Below are positions 23,541-32,746 of a DNA stretch of 64,000 bases, in pieces; the first letter of the stretch is position 1, and each line of letters starts with the position of its first letter. The DNA is from an uncultured Lachnospiraceae bacterium. Its GTDB lineage: Bacteria > Bacillota > Clostridia > Lachnospirales > Lachnospiraceae. The stretch lies in NCBI GenBank assembly GCA_902476265.1, contig CABSCP010000023.1, forward strand, positions 9,421 through 73,420. The letters are read 5' to 3'. Both the position numbers and the translations under genes were made by a program. Under the pieces are notes generated by a model. The model had not been told where the DNA came from and did not search any database. It saw only the letters and a list, made by a program, of their open reading frames with translations.

Positions 23541-26501
23541 ATGAGAATCGACAAATATTACGAAGATCCCCATACTCTCCATGTGGGGACCATGGAAAAC
23601 AGGTGCTGGTATGTGCCAAAATCCCCGGAAGGAGAAAAAAGATGCGTCAGTCTGAGCGGATCGGACTGGAAATTTTCGTATTTCCCGTACGTGGAAGCGG
23701 TGCCGGACGCTTTCCCGGAAGAAAGCTATGAGGGAGAAAACTTTTCTGATCTGGAGGTGCCCTCCTGCTGGCAGATGAAAGGATTTGACCAAAAGCAGTA
23801 CACCAACGTCAGATATCCCTTCCCTTATGATCCGCCCTATGTGCCGGACGAAAATCCCTGTGGAGCATATCTGAAAGATTTTGTCCTGGATGAAAAGGAA
23901 ACCGGGATGCGCCAGTTCCTCTATTTTGAAGGGGTGGATTCCTGTTTTTATGTGTGGGTGAACGGGGAGTTTGCCGGTTACAGTCAGGTTTCCCACAGCC
24001 CCAGCGAATTTGAAATTACGGGCAGGACAAAGGCGGGGAAAAACCGTCTCAGCGTTCTGGTTTTGAAATGGTGTGACGGCAGCTATTTGGAGGACCAGGA
24101 TAAACTGCGTTTTTCCGGTATTTTCAGAGATGTGCAGCTTTTGCTGCGCCCCATGGAATTTGTCCATGATTTCACGGTGCGCACGCCCGTAAACGAAGAG
24201 TACAACCGCGCTCAGGTGGAAGTGCGCTTCGATGCGCTGGAAGGCAGCCCGGCCATGAGCTGCGCGCTTTATGATGCCGAAGGCAACCTGGCAGGAAATG
24301 CTCAGAGCACCGGCGATCCCTGTGTGATTTTGGTGGACAGCCCGGTTTTGTGGAATGCGGAACAGCCTTATCTTTATACGTTAAAAATTGCCACTGCACA
24401 GGAAGTGATTGAGCAGAAAGTCGGTATCCGTACCGTTTCCGTGGAAAACGGAAAGATTTTAATCAACGGAAAGCAGGTAAAATTCCGGGGTGTGAACCGG
24501 CATGACAGTGATCCCGTAAAAGGAGCGACAGTGACCCTTGCGGATGTAAAAAAGGATCTGCAGCTGATGAAGGAGCATAATGTGAACGCCATCCGCACCA
24601 GCCACTATCCCAATGCGCCCTGGTTTCCGGACCTCTGCAGCGAGTACGGCTTTTATGTGATCGCTGAGGCCGATGTGGAATGCCACGGCGTCTGTACCAT
24701 TTACAGCGAGAAAGAAAATGACAACTTCGGGCTCCTGGCACAGGATGAGCAATGGGGCGAAGCGATTCTGGACAGACAGAAACGCAACGTCATCCGGGAC
24801 AAAAACCAGTGCTCTGTGATTTTCTGGTCTTTGGGAAATGAGAGTGGTTACGGAGAATGCTTTGAAGAAGCCGGAAGATGGGTGAAGAGATATGATCCTA
24901 CCCGTCTGGTACATTATGAAGGAAGCGTCTGGGAGACCGGCGGTTATCATAACGATCTGTCCATGCTGGATGTGATGAGCCGCATGTACGCTTCCACGGA
25001 ATGGGTGAAGGAGTATTGTGAGGACAGAAGACAGAAGAAGCCTCTCATTCAGTGTGAGTTCGTCCATGCCATGGGCAACGGCCCCGGGGATATTGAGGAC
25101 TACATGCAGCTCATGTATGAGTATGATAAATTCTGCGGCGGGTTTGTCTGGGAATGGTGTGATCATGCGACCTGGGAAGGAAAAGCGGCAGACGGCAGGG
25201 ATATGTACCATTACGGCGGAGATGCGGGCGAGTTTCCCCACGACGGCAACTTCTGCATGGACGGGCTGGTCTATCCCGACAGAAGACCTCATACCGGGCT
25301 TCTGGAATGGAAGAACGCCATCCGCCCTGTGCGCGCGCAGCTTGTAAGCCTTGCCGAAGGTAAAATCAAACTGCGGAATATGCAGGATTTTGCAGATCTT
25401 TCCGAAACGCTGGAACTGCAGTATGAGGTAAAAAGAAACGGCGGGCTTCTGGCCGCAGGTACCCTGAACGATTTGGCGTGCGCGCCTCATGACACGATTG
25501 AAATTACAATTCCCGCGCTGGCCGGTCTGGCAGGGGACAGAACCTATCTGAAACTGGAATATCTCCAGAAAAAGGACGAGGCGCTGACGAAAAAAGGCCG
25601 CAGCATGGGCTTCGACCAGTTCCCTCTCTTTGAAGAAGCAGAGCAGACGCTGGAACTGGCGGAGGCAGGGGAACTGAACCTGGAAGAAAATCAGGACAGC
25701 TTTGTCATCCGCTCCGGCCGGATCCGCTACCGCTTCGGAAAGAAGCAGGCGGCTTTTGTCTCCATGGAAAAGGACGGGAAAGACAGAATCGAAGCGCCTG
25801 TGAAATGGAGTACTTACCGGGCGCCGGTGGACAACGATATGTACATCAGTAAGAAATGGATGGAAGCCGGCTATGACAAACCCTGGACAAAAGTATATGA
25901 ATGCAGCGCGCAGCTGACAGGGGAAATCGTGCGGATATCCTGCAGCTTTTCCGTTGCCAGCGCTTACCGTCAGCCTTTCCTCCATGCAAAGGCGCTGTGG
26001 GAAATCAACGCGGACGGTGCGGTAAAGCTTGTGCTGGATGCAGAGAAAGACAAGGATTTCCCGTATCTGCCCCGTTTTGGGCTGGCGTTCACTCTGCCCG
26101 AGTCGGAAAACAAAGTAGAGTACTTTGGCTACGGGCCGTCCGAAAGCTACCGGGATAAGCACCGCGCCTGCTGGATGGACCGTTTTGAAACCACGGTGGA
26201 CGGCCTTCATGAAGATTATGTCCGCCCGCAGGAAAACGGCAGCCACTGGAACTGCTATGAGGTGCAGGCAGGCGGTATCCATGCTGCAGGCAGCAGACCG
26301 TTTTCCTTCAACGCTTCCTATTATACGGTGGAGGAACTGGCGAAGAAGGCCCATAACTATGAATTGGAAAAATCCGGCCATATCATCCTTCATCTGGATT
26401 ATGGCATGAGCGGCGTGGGCTCCAATTCCTGTGGGCCGGAACTGCTCCGGCAGTACAGACTGGACGAAGAAATGATTCATTGGGAATTGAAGATTGACTG
26501 A
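23541..26501 (+). CDS. Beta-galactosidase, glycoside hydrolase family 2 (LacZ type)
   Basis: A 986-residue enzyme with full LacZ architecture: N-terminal jelly roll (CVSLSGSDWKFSYFP, EVPSCWQMKGFDQKQYTNV), two immunoglobulin-like domains, TIM barrel, and C-terminal beta-sandwich (beta-galactosidase small chain, FGYGPSESYRDK). The acid/base is Glu434 in LGNESGYG and the nucleophile Glu506 in QCEFVHAMGNG. NRHDSDP and VWEWCDH are also conserved. No signal peptide is present, so it is cytoplasmic and would hydrolyse imported lactose or other beta-galactosides. No permease is adjacent. A strong terminator follows immediately. Confidence 0.93.
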   Translation: MRIDKYYEDPHTLHVGTMENRCWYVPKSPEGEKRCVSLSGSDWKFSYFPYVEAVPDAFPEESYEGENFSDLEVPSCWQMKGFDQKQYTNVRYPFPYDPPYVPDENPCGAYLKDFVLDEKETGMRQFLYFEGVDSCFYVWVNGEFAGYSQVSHSPSEFEITGRTKAGKNRLSVLVLKWCDGSYLEDQDKLRFSGIFRDVQLLLRPMEFVHDFTVRTPVNEEYNRAQVEVRFDALEGSPAMSCALYDAEGNLAGNAQSTGDPCVILVDSPVLWNAEQPYLYTLKIATAQEVIEQKVGIRTVSVENGKILINGKQVKFRGVNRHDSDPVKGATVTLADVKKDLQLMKEHNVNAIRTSHYPNAPWFPDLCSEYGFYVIAEADVECHGVCTIYSEKENDNFGLLAQDEQWGEAILDRQKRNVIRDKNQCSVIFWSLGNESGYGECFEEAGRWVKRYDPTRLVHYEGSVWETGGYHNDLSMLDVMSRMYASTEWVKEYCEDRRQKKPLIQCEFVHAMGNGPGDIEDYMQLMYEYDKFCGGFVWEWCDHATWEGKAADGRDMYHYGGDAGEFPHDGNFCMDGLVYPDRRPHTGLLEWKNAIRPVRAQLVSLAEGKIKLRNMQDFADLSETLELQYEVKRNGGLLAAGTLNDLACAPHDTIEITIPALAGLAGDRTYLKLEYLQKKDEALTKKGRSMGFDQFPLFEEAEQTLELAEAGELNLEENQDSFVIRSGRIRYRFGKKQAAFVSMEKDGKDRIEAPVKWSTYRAPVDNDMYISKKWMEAGYDKPWTKVYECSAQLTGEIVRISCSFSVASAYRQPFLHAKALWEINADGAVKLVLDAEKDKDFPYLPRFGLAFTLPESENKVEYFGYGPSESYRDKHRACWMDRFETTVDGLHEDYVRPQENGSHWNCYEVQAGGIHAAGSRPFSFNASYYTVEELAKKAHNYELEKSGHIILHLDYGMSGVGSNSCGPELLRQYRLDEEMIHWELKID

Positions 26502-26505
26502 TCAG

Positions 26506-26540
26506 ACCGCCGTATGGGAATTTCCTGTACGGCGGTTTTT
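26506..26540 (+). terminator. Rho-independent terminator of the beta-galactosidase gene
   Basis: A 9-bp perfect stem (ACCGCCGTA / TACGGCGGT) with a 13-nt loop is followed by TTTTT. It begins 4 bp after the stop codon. Confidence 0.9.
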
Positions 26541-26589
26541 GACCGCATTGTGAAGGGCAATCTGACCGCGTTCCCATCAGAAAAAGGCC

Positions 26590-26647
26590 TTGACATTTAA
26601 GGTCTATAGTTATAGACTAAAAACAGGAAAGGTCTATAATCATAGAC
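26590..26647 (+). promoter_or_regulatory. Promoter with two BlaI-type operators
   Basis: TTGACA at 26590-26595 and TAGACT at 26613-26618 are 17 bp apart. Operator 1 (26602-26617) is a perfect 16-bp dyad with arms GTCTATA/TATAGAC and operator 2 (26632-26647) has the same arms with one mismatch. They start 30 bp apart, about three helical turns. Operator 1 fills the promoter spacer; operator 2 lies just downstream of the expected start of transcription. Confidence 0.82.
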
Positions 26648-26697
26648 TTACTTTGGGAAGATATAGTTTATATTCGTTTAGAGAAGAGGAGAAACCG

Positions 26698-27057
26698 ATG
26701 GACGGATGGAGATTAAGCGACAGTGAATGCAGGCTGATTTCGGCGGTCTGGGAGGGGGAGCCGGTGAATTCCACGGAGCTTGTGAAGCGCTGTGAACAGA
26801 AGTATGGATGGAAGAAATCCACCACCTATACCATTTTAAAGAAGCTGGAACAAAAGGGCGCAGTGCGCAATACCGATGCGGTGGTGGTTTCCCTGGTGGA
26901 CCGGCAGCAGGTGATTCGTACCGAAGGGCGGGATCTGCTGCACAGGACAGGCAGTTCCCTTCCGGATTTTTTTGCGGCGTTTTTAAAGGACCGTAAGCTC
27001 ACCGGGGAAGAAGCGCAGCGTATTTATGAGATGATTCAGGAGGCCCGGGAAGAGTAA
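26698..27057 (+). CDS. BlaI/MecI/CopY-family repressor
   Basis: The start is ATG 26698 after AGAGGAGAAA; the longer form from 26590 would contain the promoter and operators. The 119-residue product has the winged helix of the family (LSDSECRLISAVWEGEPVNSTELV, then GWKKSTTYTILKKLEQKGAV) and a C-terminal dimerisation region. Repressors of this family are inactivated by proteolysis triggered by the BlaR1 partner, encoded 18 bp downstream. No beta-lactamase or altered PBP gene is adjacent, so the regulated function is open. Confidence 0.92.
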   Translation: MDGWRLSDSECRLISAVWEGEPVNSTELVKRCEQKYGWKKSTTYTILKKLEQKGAVRNTDAVVVSLVDRQQVIRTEGRDLLHRTGSSLPDFFAAFLKDRKLTGEEAQRIYEMIQEAREE

Positions 27058-27075
27058 CGGCGGAAGGGAGAAAGA

Positions 27076-29715
27076 ATGTCTGATTTCGTTCTGATGATAT
27101 TGAAAATGTCCCTGGAAGCATCGGTGGTTCTCTGTGCGGTACTGCTCTTGCGCATGGCGTTTCGGAAACTGCCCAAAAGTTATACCTGTATCCTGTGGCT
27201 GCTTGTGCTGGTGCGTCTGTTATGCCCGGTGACAGTCAGAAGCAGTTTCAGCCTGATCCCCGATGTCAGGGCAGGGATAGAAGCAAGCCGGGCTGAACGG
27301 GAAGACAATATTACGGCTTCCCGGGGAAAGCTGCAGTCCGATACGCTTCCGGAGAGTGATCTGCAGTCCGACAGCCTACAGAGAAACGGCGCGCCGGATG
27401 AGGCGGGTTTTTCGGATGGGAATGCCCATACAGATGGGAACGCTCCGGTTCCGGCGGAGCCTTTCCGCCATAGGGCAGCGAGCGCATTTTTATCCTTCTG
27501 GTCTCAATGGGGATGGGCGGCAAGTCTACTCTGGGCAGCGGGTGCAGTGTCGCTTTTCGCTATATATCTGACCCGGTATTTCCGGTGGAAGAAGAGAATG
27601 GGCGGACGGGAAGAAAGAAAAACCACAGGCAGCGGCCGTAGAAGCCGGTTTTCGGGCGCAGCGCTGGTGGAAAGCAGCCGCGTGGAAGAACCTTTTGTCC
27701 GGGGTGTTTTTTTCCCGGTGATTTACCTGCCGGAAGGACTGGAAGAGAAGGAGCGGTCTTACATCCTCTGCCATGAACAGATGCATATCCGGCACCGGGA
27801 TCCTCTATGGCGGCTTCTGTGGCAGGCAGCGCTGGTGCTCCACTGGTTTAATCCGCTGGTATGGATTGGGGCAGGGCTGGCGACCAAAGATATGGAAATG
27901 TTCTGCGATGAAAGCGTGATGAAGCGGTTTGGGAACAGGGCGCGGCAGGAATATGCCATGACGCTCTTGCATTTTTCCGTGAAAAGAAGCGGCCTTCCTT
28001 TTCCGGTCGCTTTTGGGGAAAGCAATACGGAAAGCAGGATCGCCCACATTCTGAAAACGAAGCGGCCGGCGCTTACGGCCAGCATCCTTGCGGCTTTGGT
28101 GATCGCGTTGGCGGCCGCCCTTTTCCTCACCAATCCGCAAAAACCGGAAAACAGCGGCACAGCGGAAAATGGGGCTGCGCTGTCCCGGGCGGAAACCAAT
28201 CCTTCGGAGGAAGCGGACAGAAACAAAAGCGAATCCGTGACAGAGACCCGGGAAGCCTTTCCCGAGGACCGGGCCCAACAGATCCTTGCGTTGGCCGGGG
28301 AATGGGGAACCGCTTTTGTGGAGCGGAACGGAACCGCCATGGAAGCCTGTCTGACGGACCCGGGCAAAATGGAAGAAGCCGGCTATGAAAAGCTGCCGGA
28401 CGGCGGATATGAAGTGGGGTGGTCTTCCCCCTGGCCCTGGGAGACGGATTTTAGGATCAACTATGCCAGAGACAGGGAGGAAGCCGTGATTTACTACTAT
28501 GCACGGACCTCCGACCCTTCGGTGACGGTGTGGAAGCAGGTTTTGACGCTGGAATGGCAGGGCGGTCGCTACGCCGTAGCGGATTGGAGCACGGATATGT
28601 CGCCGGTGGATTCGGCGGCGGATTTTTGGGACAGATATCATTATGAACCTTCCGAAGAATACGGGATGTCGGGCGGCGGCTACCGCTTTTTGGAAACCCC
28701 TCTGGACTGGCTCTCCCGGTCAGAATCCGAGAGCAGCGCATCGGAACCGGCGATAGCGGCTGTCCTGATGCGGCAGGAACAGGAAGGGAGCAGTCATGCG
28801 GCCCTGTTTCTGTCGCCGGAGAGCGCGGCCCAAAACCAGCTGAACCTGGAGGGCGGGAAGGCGGTCTTTGTGGAAAATCCCGAACCGGATAAGGCTTATC
28901 TGCGGTGGGAATTCGGGGACGGTCAGACAGATGTGATCTGTCTGAAACATCCTGGCATTCTCCCGGACGGCGGCGGACAGGAATCCCGGCTGTGGCTGGT
29001 GGAAGATATCCTGGAAGAAGAGGAATACCAGACGCGGCTGAACCGTTCCAGACTGAGACAGTCTTATGAAGAAGATCCGGAAAAGCTCTCAGGCACTTCG
29101 CTGCAGGGAGAAGAAGGGCTGATGGAAGCCATGAGGGGAGGGGCGCATTGCGTGATGCTTGCCGGGACACCGGACGGCAGCGCCCGGCTTTATGGCCTGG
29201 TGACAGACGGGAATCCCCGGGGGCTTTTTTTAGAGGAGCAGGGGCGGCTGCAGTATTTGGACTGGGATTATGTTTCCTCACAGCTGCTTTTACCCAAACT
29301 GGGAAAAGGGGATTATGACGGGGACGGGCAGGAAGAACTGGCTATCGTCCTGCACACGCAGACGGGGACGGGGCTGGCGGTGGAACAGCTTTTCTGCCTG
29401 GAACAGCAAAAAGACGGCGGCTGGGCCGTTCGAGAGTATGAAAGCCGGAATTACCAAAAGCAGATTGCAAATGATAAGGAACTTTGGGAAGAGGAACTGG
29501 CGCGGCTTTGGGAACAGCCGGAAACAGAACAGCCTTTTTCCTATGGGGATTTCGTGTATTTTGAACTGGACGGCGATCATATCTCTATCCTATTGATTCC
29601 CGGAATGGCAGAAGAGGGGGTTCCCTTTTTGCAGTATACGGATGTTTCCGTGCGGGCAAAGGTCATATATGACGGCAGCGGCTTCTCTCTGAAAGATTAT
29701 GAAATCGTTCCGTAA
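27076..29715 (+). CDS. BlaR1-like M56 membrane metallopeptidase with a large C-terminal sensor region
   Basis: An 879-residue protein. N-terminal helices (about 5-55 and 145-170) precede a zinc peptidase domain with HEQMH in CHEQMHIRHRDP and the downstream Glu in DMEMFCDES, the M56 arrangement. A further helix lies at about residue 335-350. The remaining 520 residues are presumably extracellular. They do not show the SxxK/SxN/KTG motifs of the penicillin-sensor domain of true BlaR1, but contain an FG-GAP-like calcium motif (GDYDGDGQEELAIVL). It forms an operon with the BlaI gene and would cleave or trigger cleavage of that repressor on sensing an unknown ligand. Confidence 0.87.
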   Translation: MSDFVLMILKMSLEASVVLCAVLLLRMAFRKLPKSYTCILWLLVLVRLLCPVTVRSSFSLIPDVRAGIEASRAEREDNITASRGKLQSDTLPESDLQSDSLQRNGAPDEAGFSDGNAHTDGNAPVPAEPFRHRAASAFLSFWSQWGWAASLLWAAGAVSLFAIYLTRYFRWKKRMGGREERKTTGSGRRSRFSGAALVESSRVEEPFVRGVFFPVIYLPEGLEEKERSYILCHEQMHIRHRDPLWRLLWQAALVLHWFNPLVWIGAGLATKDMEMFCDESVMKRFGNRARQEYAMTLLHFSVKRSGLPFPVAFGESNTESRIAHILKTKRPALTASILAALVIALAAALFLTNPQKPENSGTAENGAALSRAETNPSEEADRNKSESVTETREAFPEDRAQQILALAGEWGTAFVERNGTAMEACLTDPGKMEEAGYEKLPDGGYEVGWSSPWPWETDFRINYARDREEAVIYYYARTSDPSVTVWKQVLTLEWQGGRYAVADWSTDMSPVDSAADFWDRYHYEPSEEYGMSGGGYRFLETPLDWLSRSESESSASEPAIAAVLMRQEQEGSSHAALFLSPESAAQNQLNLEGGKAVFVENPEPDKAYLRWEFGDGQTDVICLKHPGILPDGGGQESRLWLVEDILEEEEYQTRLNRSRLRQSYEEDPEKLSGTSLQGEEGLMEAMRGGAHCVMLAGTPDGSARLYGLVTDGNPRGLFLEEQGRLQYLDWDYVSSQLLLPKLGKGDYDGDGQEELAIVLHTQTGTGLAVEQLFCLEQQKDGGWAVREYESRNYQKQIANDKELWEEELARLWEQPETEQPFSYGDFVYFELDGDHISILLIPGMAEEGVPFLQYTDVSVRAKVIYDGSGFSLKDYEIVP

Positions 29716-29724
29716 GATAAAAGG

Positions 29725-29767
29725 GCCGAAGGGCGCAGAACATAAAATCTGCGCCCTCCGGCTTTTT
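29725..29767 (+). terminator. Rho-independent terminator of the BlaI/BlaR1 operon
   Basis: A long stem (GCCGAAGGGCGCAGA pairing with TCTGCGCCCTCCGGC, one mismatch plus a slip) with an 8-nt loop is followed by TTTTT. It lies 9 bp past the BlaR1 stop. Confidence 0.92.
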
Positions 29768-29787
29768 CAAGAACGAAAGGAGAATTA

Positions 29788-30840
29788 TTATCCCAGATAT
29801 GCTTTCAGCAGGCCGAAGGTATTTTCCATTCCTTTTATATGGCTTCGTTCATAGCCGTGAGAAGCATAGACGCCGGAACCGATCAGCCCGTGTCGGCAGT
29901 CATGACCGGCGCTTAAAGTCGCTTCCGCGTCGGAGCCATAGTGGGGGTACACATCTACGGCAAAATCCAGCCCAGCTTCTTTTGCAGCATTTACCAGTGC
30001 GGTTACCACATCATAATGATAAGGACCGCCGGAGTCCTTTGCGCAGATAGAAACCTGGGTTTCCTTACAGCCCAGACCGTTTCCTACACAGCCCATATCC
30101 ACGGACAGCACTTCCGTAACGCCTTCCGGTACGGAGGCGGAGCCGCCGTGTCCCACTTCTTCAAAAACGGTGATATGCTGATAAATCCTGCGGGCCGTTT
30201 TTACATTTTCCTCTTTCAAATATCTGGCATAACCCAGCAAAATACCGACGCTCAGCTTATCATCCAGAAAACGGCTTTTGATGAAGCCGGAATCGGTCAC
30301 CACGGTGCGGGGATCAAAACATACGATATCCCCGGGCAGGATGCCCAGTGCAGTCACGTCCTCTTTGCTGTTCACAAGCTCATCCAGCACAACCTCCATC
30401 ACATCATAGGAACGGGAAGTGGAACTATAAGTTCCGTTCACATGGATGGAAGCGTTCTGCATCTGGAAAGTGCCGCAGTAAACCTTTCCGTCCCTGGTGT
30501 AGATGCGGCAGTTTTCCGCCTCGGCATTGTTTGGATTCATGCCGCCCAAAGGGGTGAGAAGTAGTCTGCCCTCAGAGGTGATGTCACAGACCATTGCCCC
30601 CAGCGTATCCATATGCGCTTCCAGAAGGATGGCCCCGTCTCCGGGGGTGCTGCTTTCCGTCTGTGTGCCTTCACTCACACAGACCAGTATGCCCCCTTTG
30701 TTTGTGAGCAGCGGGTCATAGCCCAGTCTTTTGTATTCAGCCAGAACATATTCTGCAGCCCTGGCGGTGAATCCTGTGGGGCTGTCGATGGCCAGCACAT
30801 TTTTGGTCTGTTCCAGCATATAAGAAGTGATTTCGTCCAT
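29788..30840 (-). CDS. M42-family metallopeptidase (aminopeptidase/endoglucanase-like)
   Basis: The start is at 30840 (MDEITSYMLEQ) behind GGAGAACAA; the longer form from 30915 lacks a site. The 350-residue enzyme shows the M42 dinuclear zinc motifs: LEAHMDTLGAMV, RFLDDKLSVGILL, catalytic pair FEEVGHGGSA, SVDMGC and a C-terminal His in YASHGYERSH. Family members are large tetrahedral cytosolic aminopeptidases; sequence alone does not fix specificity. It is divergent from the PadR gene. Confidence 0.9.
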   Translation of the reverse strand: MDEITSYMLEQTKNVLAIDSPTGFTARAAEYVLAEYKRLGYDPLLTNKGGILVCVSEGTQTESSTPGDGAILLEAHMDTLGAMVCDITSEGRLLLTPLGGMNPNNAEAENCRIYTRDGKVYCGTFQMQNASIHVNGTYSSTSRSYDVMEVVLDELVNSKEDVTALGILPGDIVCFDPRTVVTDSGFIKSRFLDDKLSVGILLGYARYLKEENVKTARRIYQHITVFEEVGHGGSASVPEGVTEVLSVDMGCVGNGLGCKETQVSICAKDSGGPYHYDVVTALVNAAKEAGLDFAVDVYPHYGSDAEATLSAGHDCRHGLIGSGVYASHGYERSHIKGMENTFGLLKAYLG

Positions 30841-30974
30841 TTGTTCTCCAATCTGCCGCTGAAACGGCATTTTTTCTTTTTTCTTATCATAGCAAATAGG
30901 CAGGGCAATTGACAAGCTGGATGACAGGTATTCTATACAAAAATAGGAAAAGTTTAGAAAACGATATTTTTATA

Positions 30975-31004
30975 TTGACAATAGTGTGTAACGCACACTA
31001 TAAT
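30975..31004 (+). promoter_or_regulatory. Promoter with a palindromic operator in its spacer (PadR)
   Basis: TTGACA (30975-30980) and TATAAT (30999-31004) are 18 bp apart. The spacer is occupied by a perfect dyad with arms ATAGTGTG (30981-30988) and CACACTAT (30994-31001) around a 5-bp centre. Binding would exclude RNA polymerase. The PadR gene starts 107 bp downstream and is the likely binder. Confidence 0.78.
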
Positions 31005-31110
31005 ATAGAAAACAGCAGAGGATGAAAAGATGCGGATTCGACGGCACCGGGCAGGAGAGGGGAAACGGCGTCCGCCAAAGGCAGCGGTTTGATTCCGGAA
31101 AGGAGACAAT

Positions 31111-31446
31111 ATGGAGAAAGAAGAGGTTTTGGCTGGTCTTTTGCAGGAACTCAAGCGTGGAACGATCGTTCTGAGCGTCTTAAGCCAGCTGCAAAAGCCC
31201 ATGTACGGCTATAACCTGGTGACATTGCTGGCGGAAAGCGGCATGCCGGTGGAAACGAACACGCTGTATCCGCTTTTGCGGAGGCTGGAAGGCCAGGGAA
31301 TGCTGACCAGCGAATGGGATGTGGGAGAAGGAAAACCCCGGAAATATTATGTGATCACAAAGGACGGCAAAGAAGTATATCAGGCGCTGCGCAGACAATG
31401 GGAAAAAAATGCGGCCTGTATGCAGGAACTGTTAAAGGAAGATTGA
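31111..31446 (+). CDS. PadR-family transcriptional regulator
   Basis: A 111-residue winged-helix protein: RGTIVLSVLSQLQKPMYGYNL, then TNTLYPLLRRLEGQGMLTSEW and the wing GKPRKYYVITKDGKE, followed by a short C-terminal dimerisation helix (PadR-s2 type). It starts at ATG after AAAGGAGAC and is followed 46 bp later by a HAAS-type membrane protein, the common partner of PadR in Firmicutes. The operator in its own promoter suggests autorepression. The inducing signal is unknown. Confidence 0.92.
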   Translation: MEKEEVLAGLLQELKRGTIVLSVLSQLQKPMYGYNLVTLLAESGMPVETNTLYPLLRRLEGQGMLTSEWDVGEGKPRKYYVITKDGKEVYQALRRQWEKNAACMQELLKED

Positions 31447-31492
31447 AGGACAACGGCGAAAGAACGGAGCCGGAGTGAAAATGGAGGAAGCG

Positions 31493-32521
31493 ATGAAAAA
31501 TCAGGAATTGATAGACCGGTATGTATACGCAGTGGTAAAACATATGCCCCGGAAACAGGCGGAAGATATCGATAAGGAGCTGCATGGTTTAATAGAAGAT
31601 ATGCTGGCGGAACGGTGCGGGGAACGTCCGGCAGAGCAGAAGGATGTCCTTGTTATTTTAACGGAGCTGGGAACGCCCCAGGAACTCGCCTCTCAATATG
31701 GACAGGATAAGGACAGCTGCCTGATCGGTCAGCCTTATTACAGTCAGTATAAACTGGTGGTGAAATGGGTACTTTTTGCGGTGGTGATCGGATTGACCAT
31801 AGCCATGGCAGTGGGCCTGATCCTGAAATCGCTGGACGGAAGCCTTACGGGATTGTCGGCGGCAGGACAGGCTGCGCAGTGGCTGGGCTCGCTTTTTGCT
31901 TCTTCTCTGGGAGTGATCGGCGGCCTGACCGTAGTATATGCCTTTTTACAGAAAAAAGGAATCCGTCTGGAGGAGACGCCGGGATTTTCCACAAATTTGC
32001 TGGAATTGCCCCCTGTGCCGGAAAAGAAAGAAAAGGTGAGCAGGTGCGATGCCATTGTGGATATCGTTCTTTCCATACTGTTTCTGTGTGTGTTCCTTCT
32101 TTTCCCCAACATCATTATGGGCGTATTCCAAAGGAGCGACGGAGTGAAAGGGGTGCCCTTTTTCAATGAAGCGGTCATAAGAGAAATCTGGTACATCATT
32201 ATGGGCATTGCGGTATGCGGTGTGGCCAAGGGTGTATTTGAGCTGATGGAAGGCCGCTATACCATGCGTCTGGCTGTAGTGAAAGGCATCTGCGGTCTGG
32301 CGGATATCGTGCTGTGCCTTCTGTTTGTCACAAGAGAGGGAATCATCAATGAAGGATTTCTGGAAAATACAGCGGTTACGTTTCAGGGGAAAGATGCCTG
32401 GATGGGGACGCTGTTTTTCCCCAGACTGCTGATGCTTCTGTTTATCCTGTGTGTATTTGCCAATATACTGGAGTTTGGAACCGCGCTTTATAAAGCGCTT
32501 CGATATCGGAGAAATGAATAA
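31493..32521 (+). CDS. HAAS-domain membrane protein
   Basis: The start ATG 31493 is preceded by GGAGG at 5 bp. The 342-residue product begins with a soluble helical domain (about 1-75, IDRYVYAVVKHMPRKQAEDIDKEL...) of the HAAS/DUF1700 type and continues with about seven membrane helices. HAAS proteins are usually encoded behind a PadR regulator and are thought to modulate or be modulated by it. The specific function is unknown. Confidence 0.75.
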   Translation: MKNQELIDRYVYAVVKHMPRKQAEDIDKELHGLIEDMLAERCGERPAEQKDVLVILTELGTPQELASQYGQDKDSCLIGQPYYSQYKLVVKWVLFAVVIGLTIAMAVGLILKSLDGSLTGLSAAGQAAQWLGSLFASSLGVIGGLTVVYAFLQKKGIRLEETPGFSTNLLELPPVPEKKEKVSRCDAIVDIVLSILFLCVFLLFPNIIMGVFQRSDGVKGVPFFNEAVIREIWYIIMGIAVCGVAKGVFELMEGRYTMRLAVVKGICGLADIVLCLLFVTREGIINEGFLENTAVTFQGKDAWMGTLFFPRLLMLLFILCVFANILEFGTALYKALRYRRNE

Positions 32522-32746
32522 CGGAAAGATGTTTTTTTATCACAGGAATTGTTGCGGAATTTTCAGAAAATAGTAGCATTTTTAACAAAAATATGATATT
32601 ATACTAAGCATAGAAGTCATCGGGAAATTGTTTTGTCGGAGGATTTCCGGATTCTGAAACGGCGGAATGGAAACATTCGGAAGGAGTTTCCAAACGGCGG
32701 ATTGAGGCAGTGGCGCCGGCTTGCGGCGATATGCGGGGGTATAAGA

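Noticed and set aside
24459..26480. A 673-codon open frame antisense to the beta-galactosidase gene
   Set aside because: It mirrors the codon pattern of the strongly supported GH2 gene, has no ribosome binding site and shows no domain motifs.
26590..29715. A beta-lactam resistance locus because of BlaI/BlaR1
   Set aside because: There is no beta-lactamase or penicillin-binding protein gene nearby and the sensor part lacks transpeptidase motifs.
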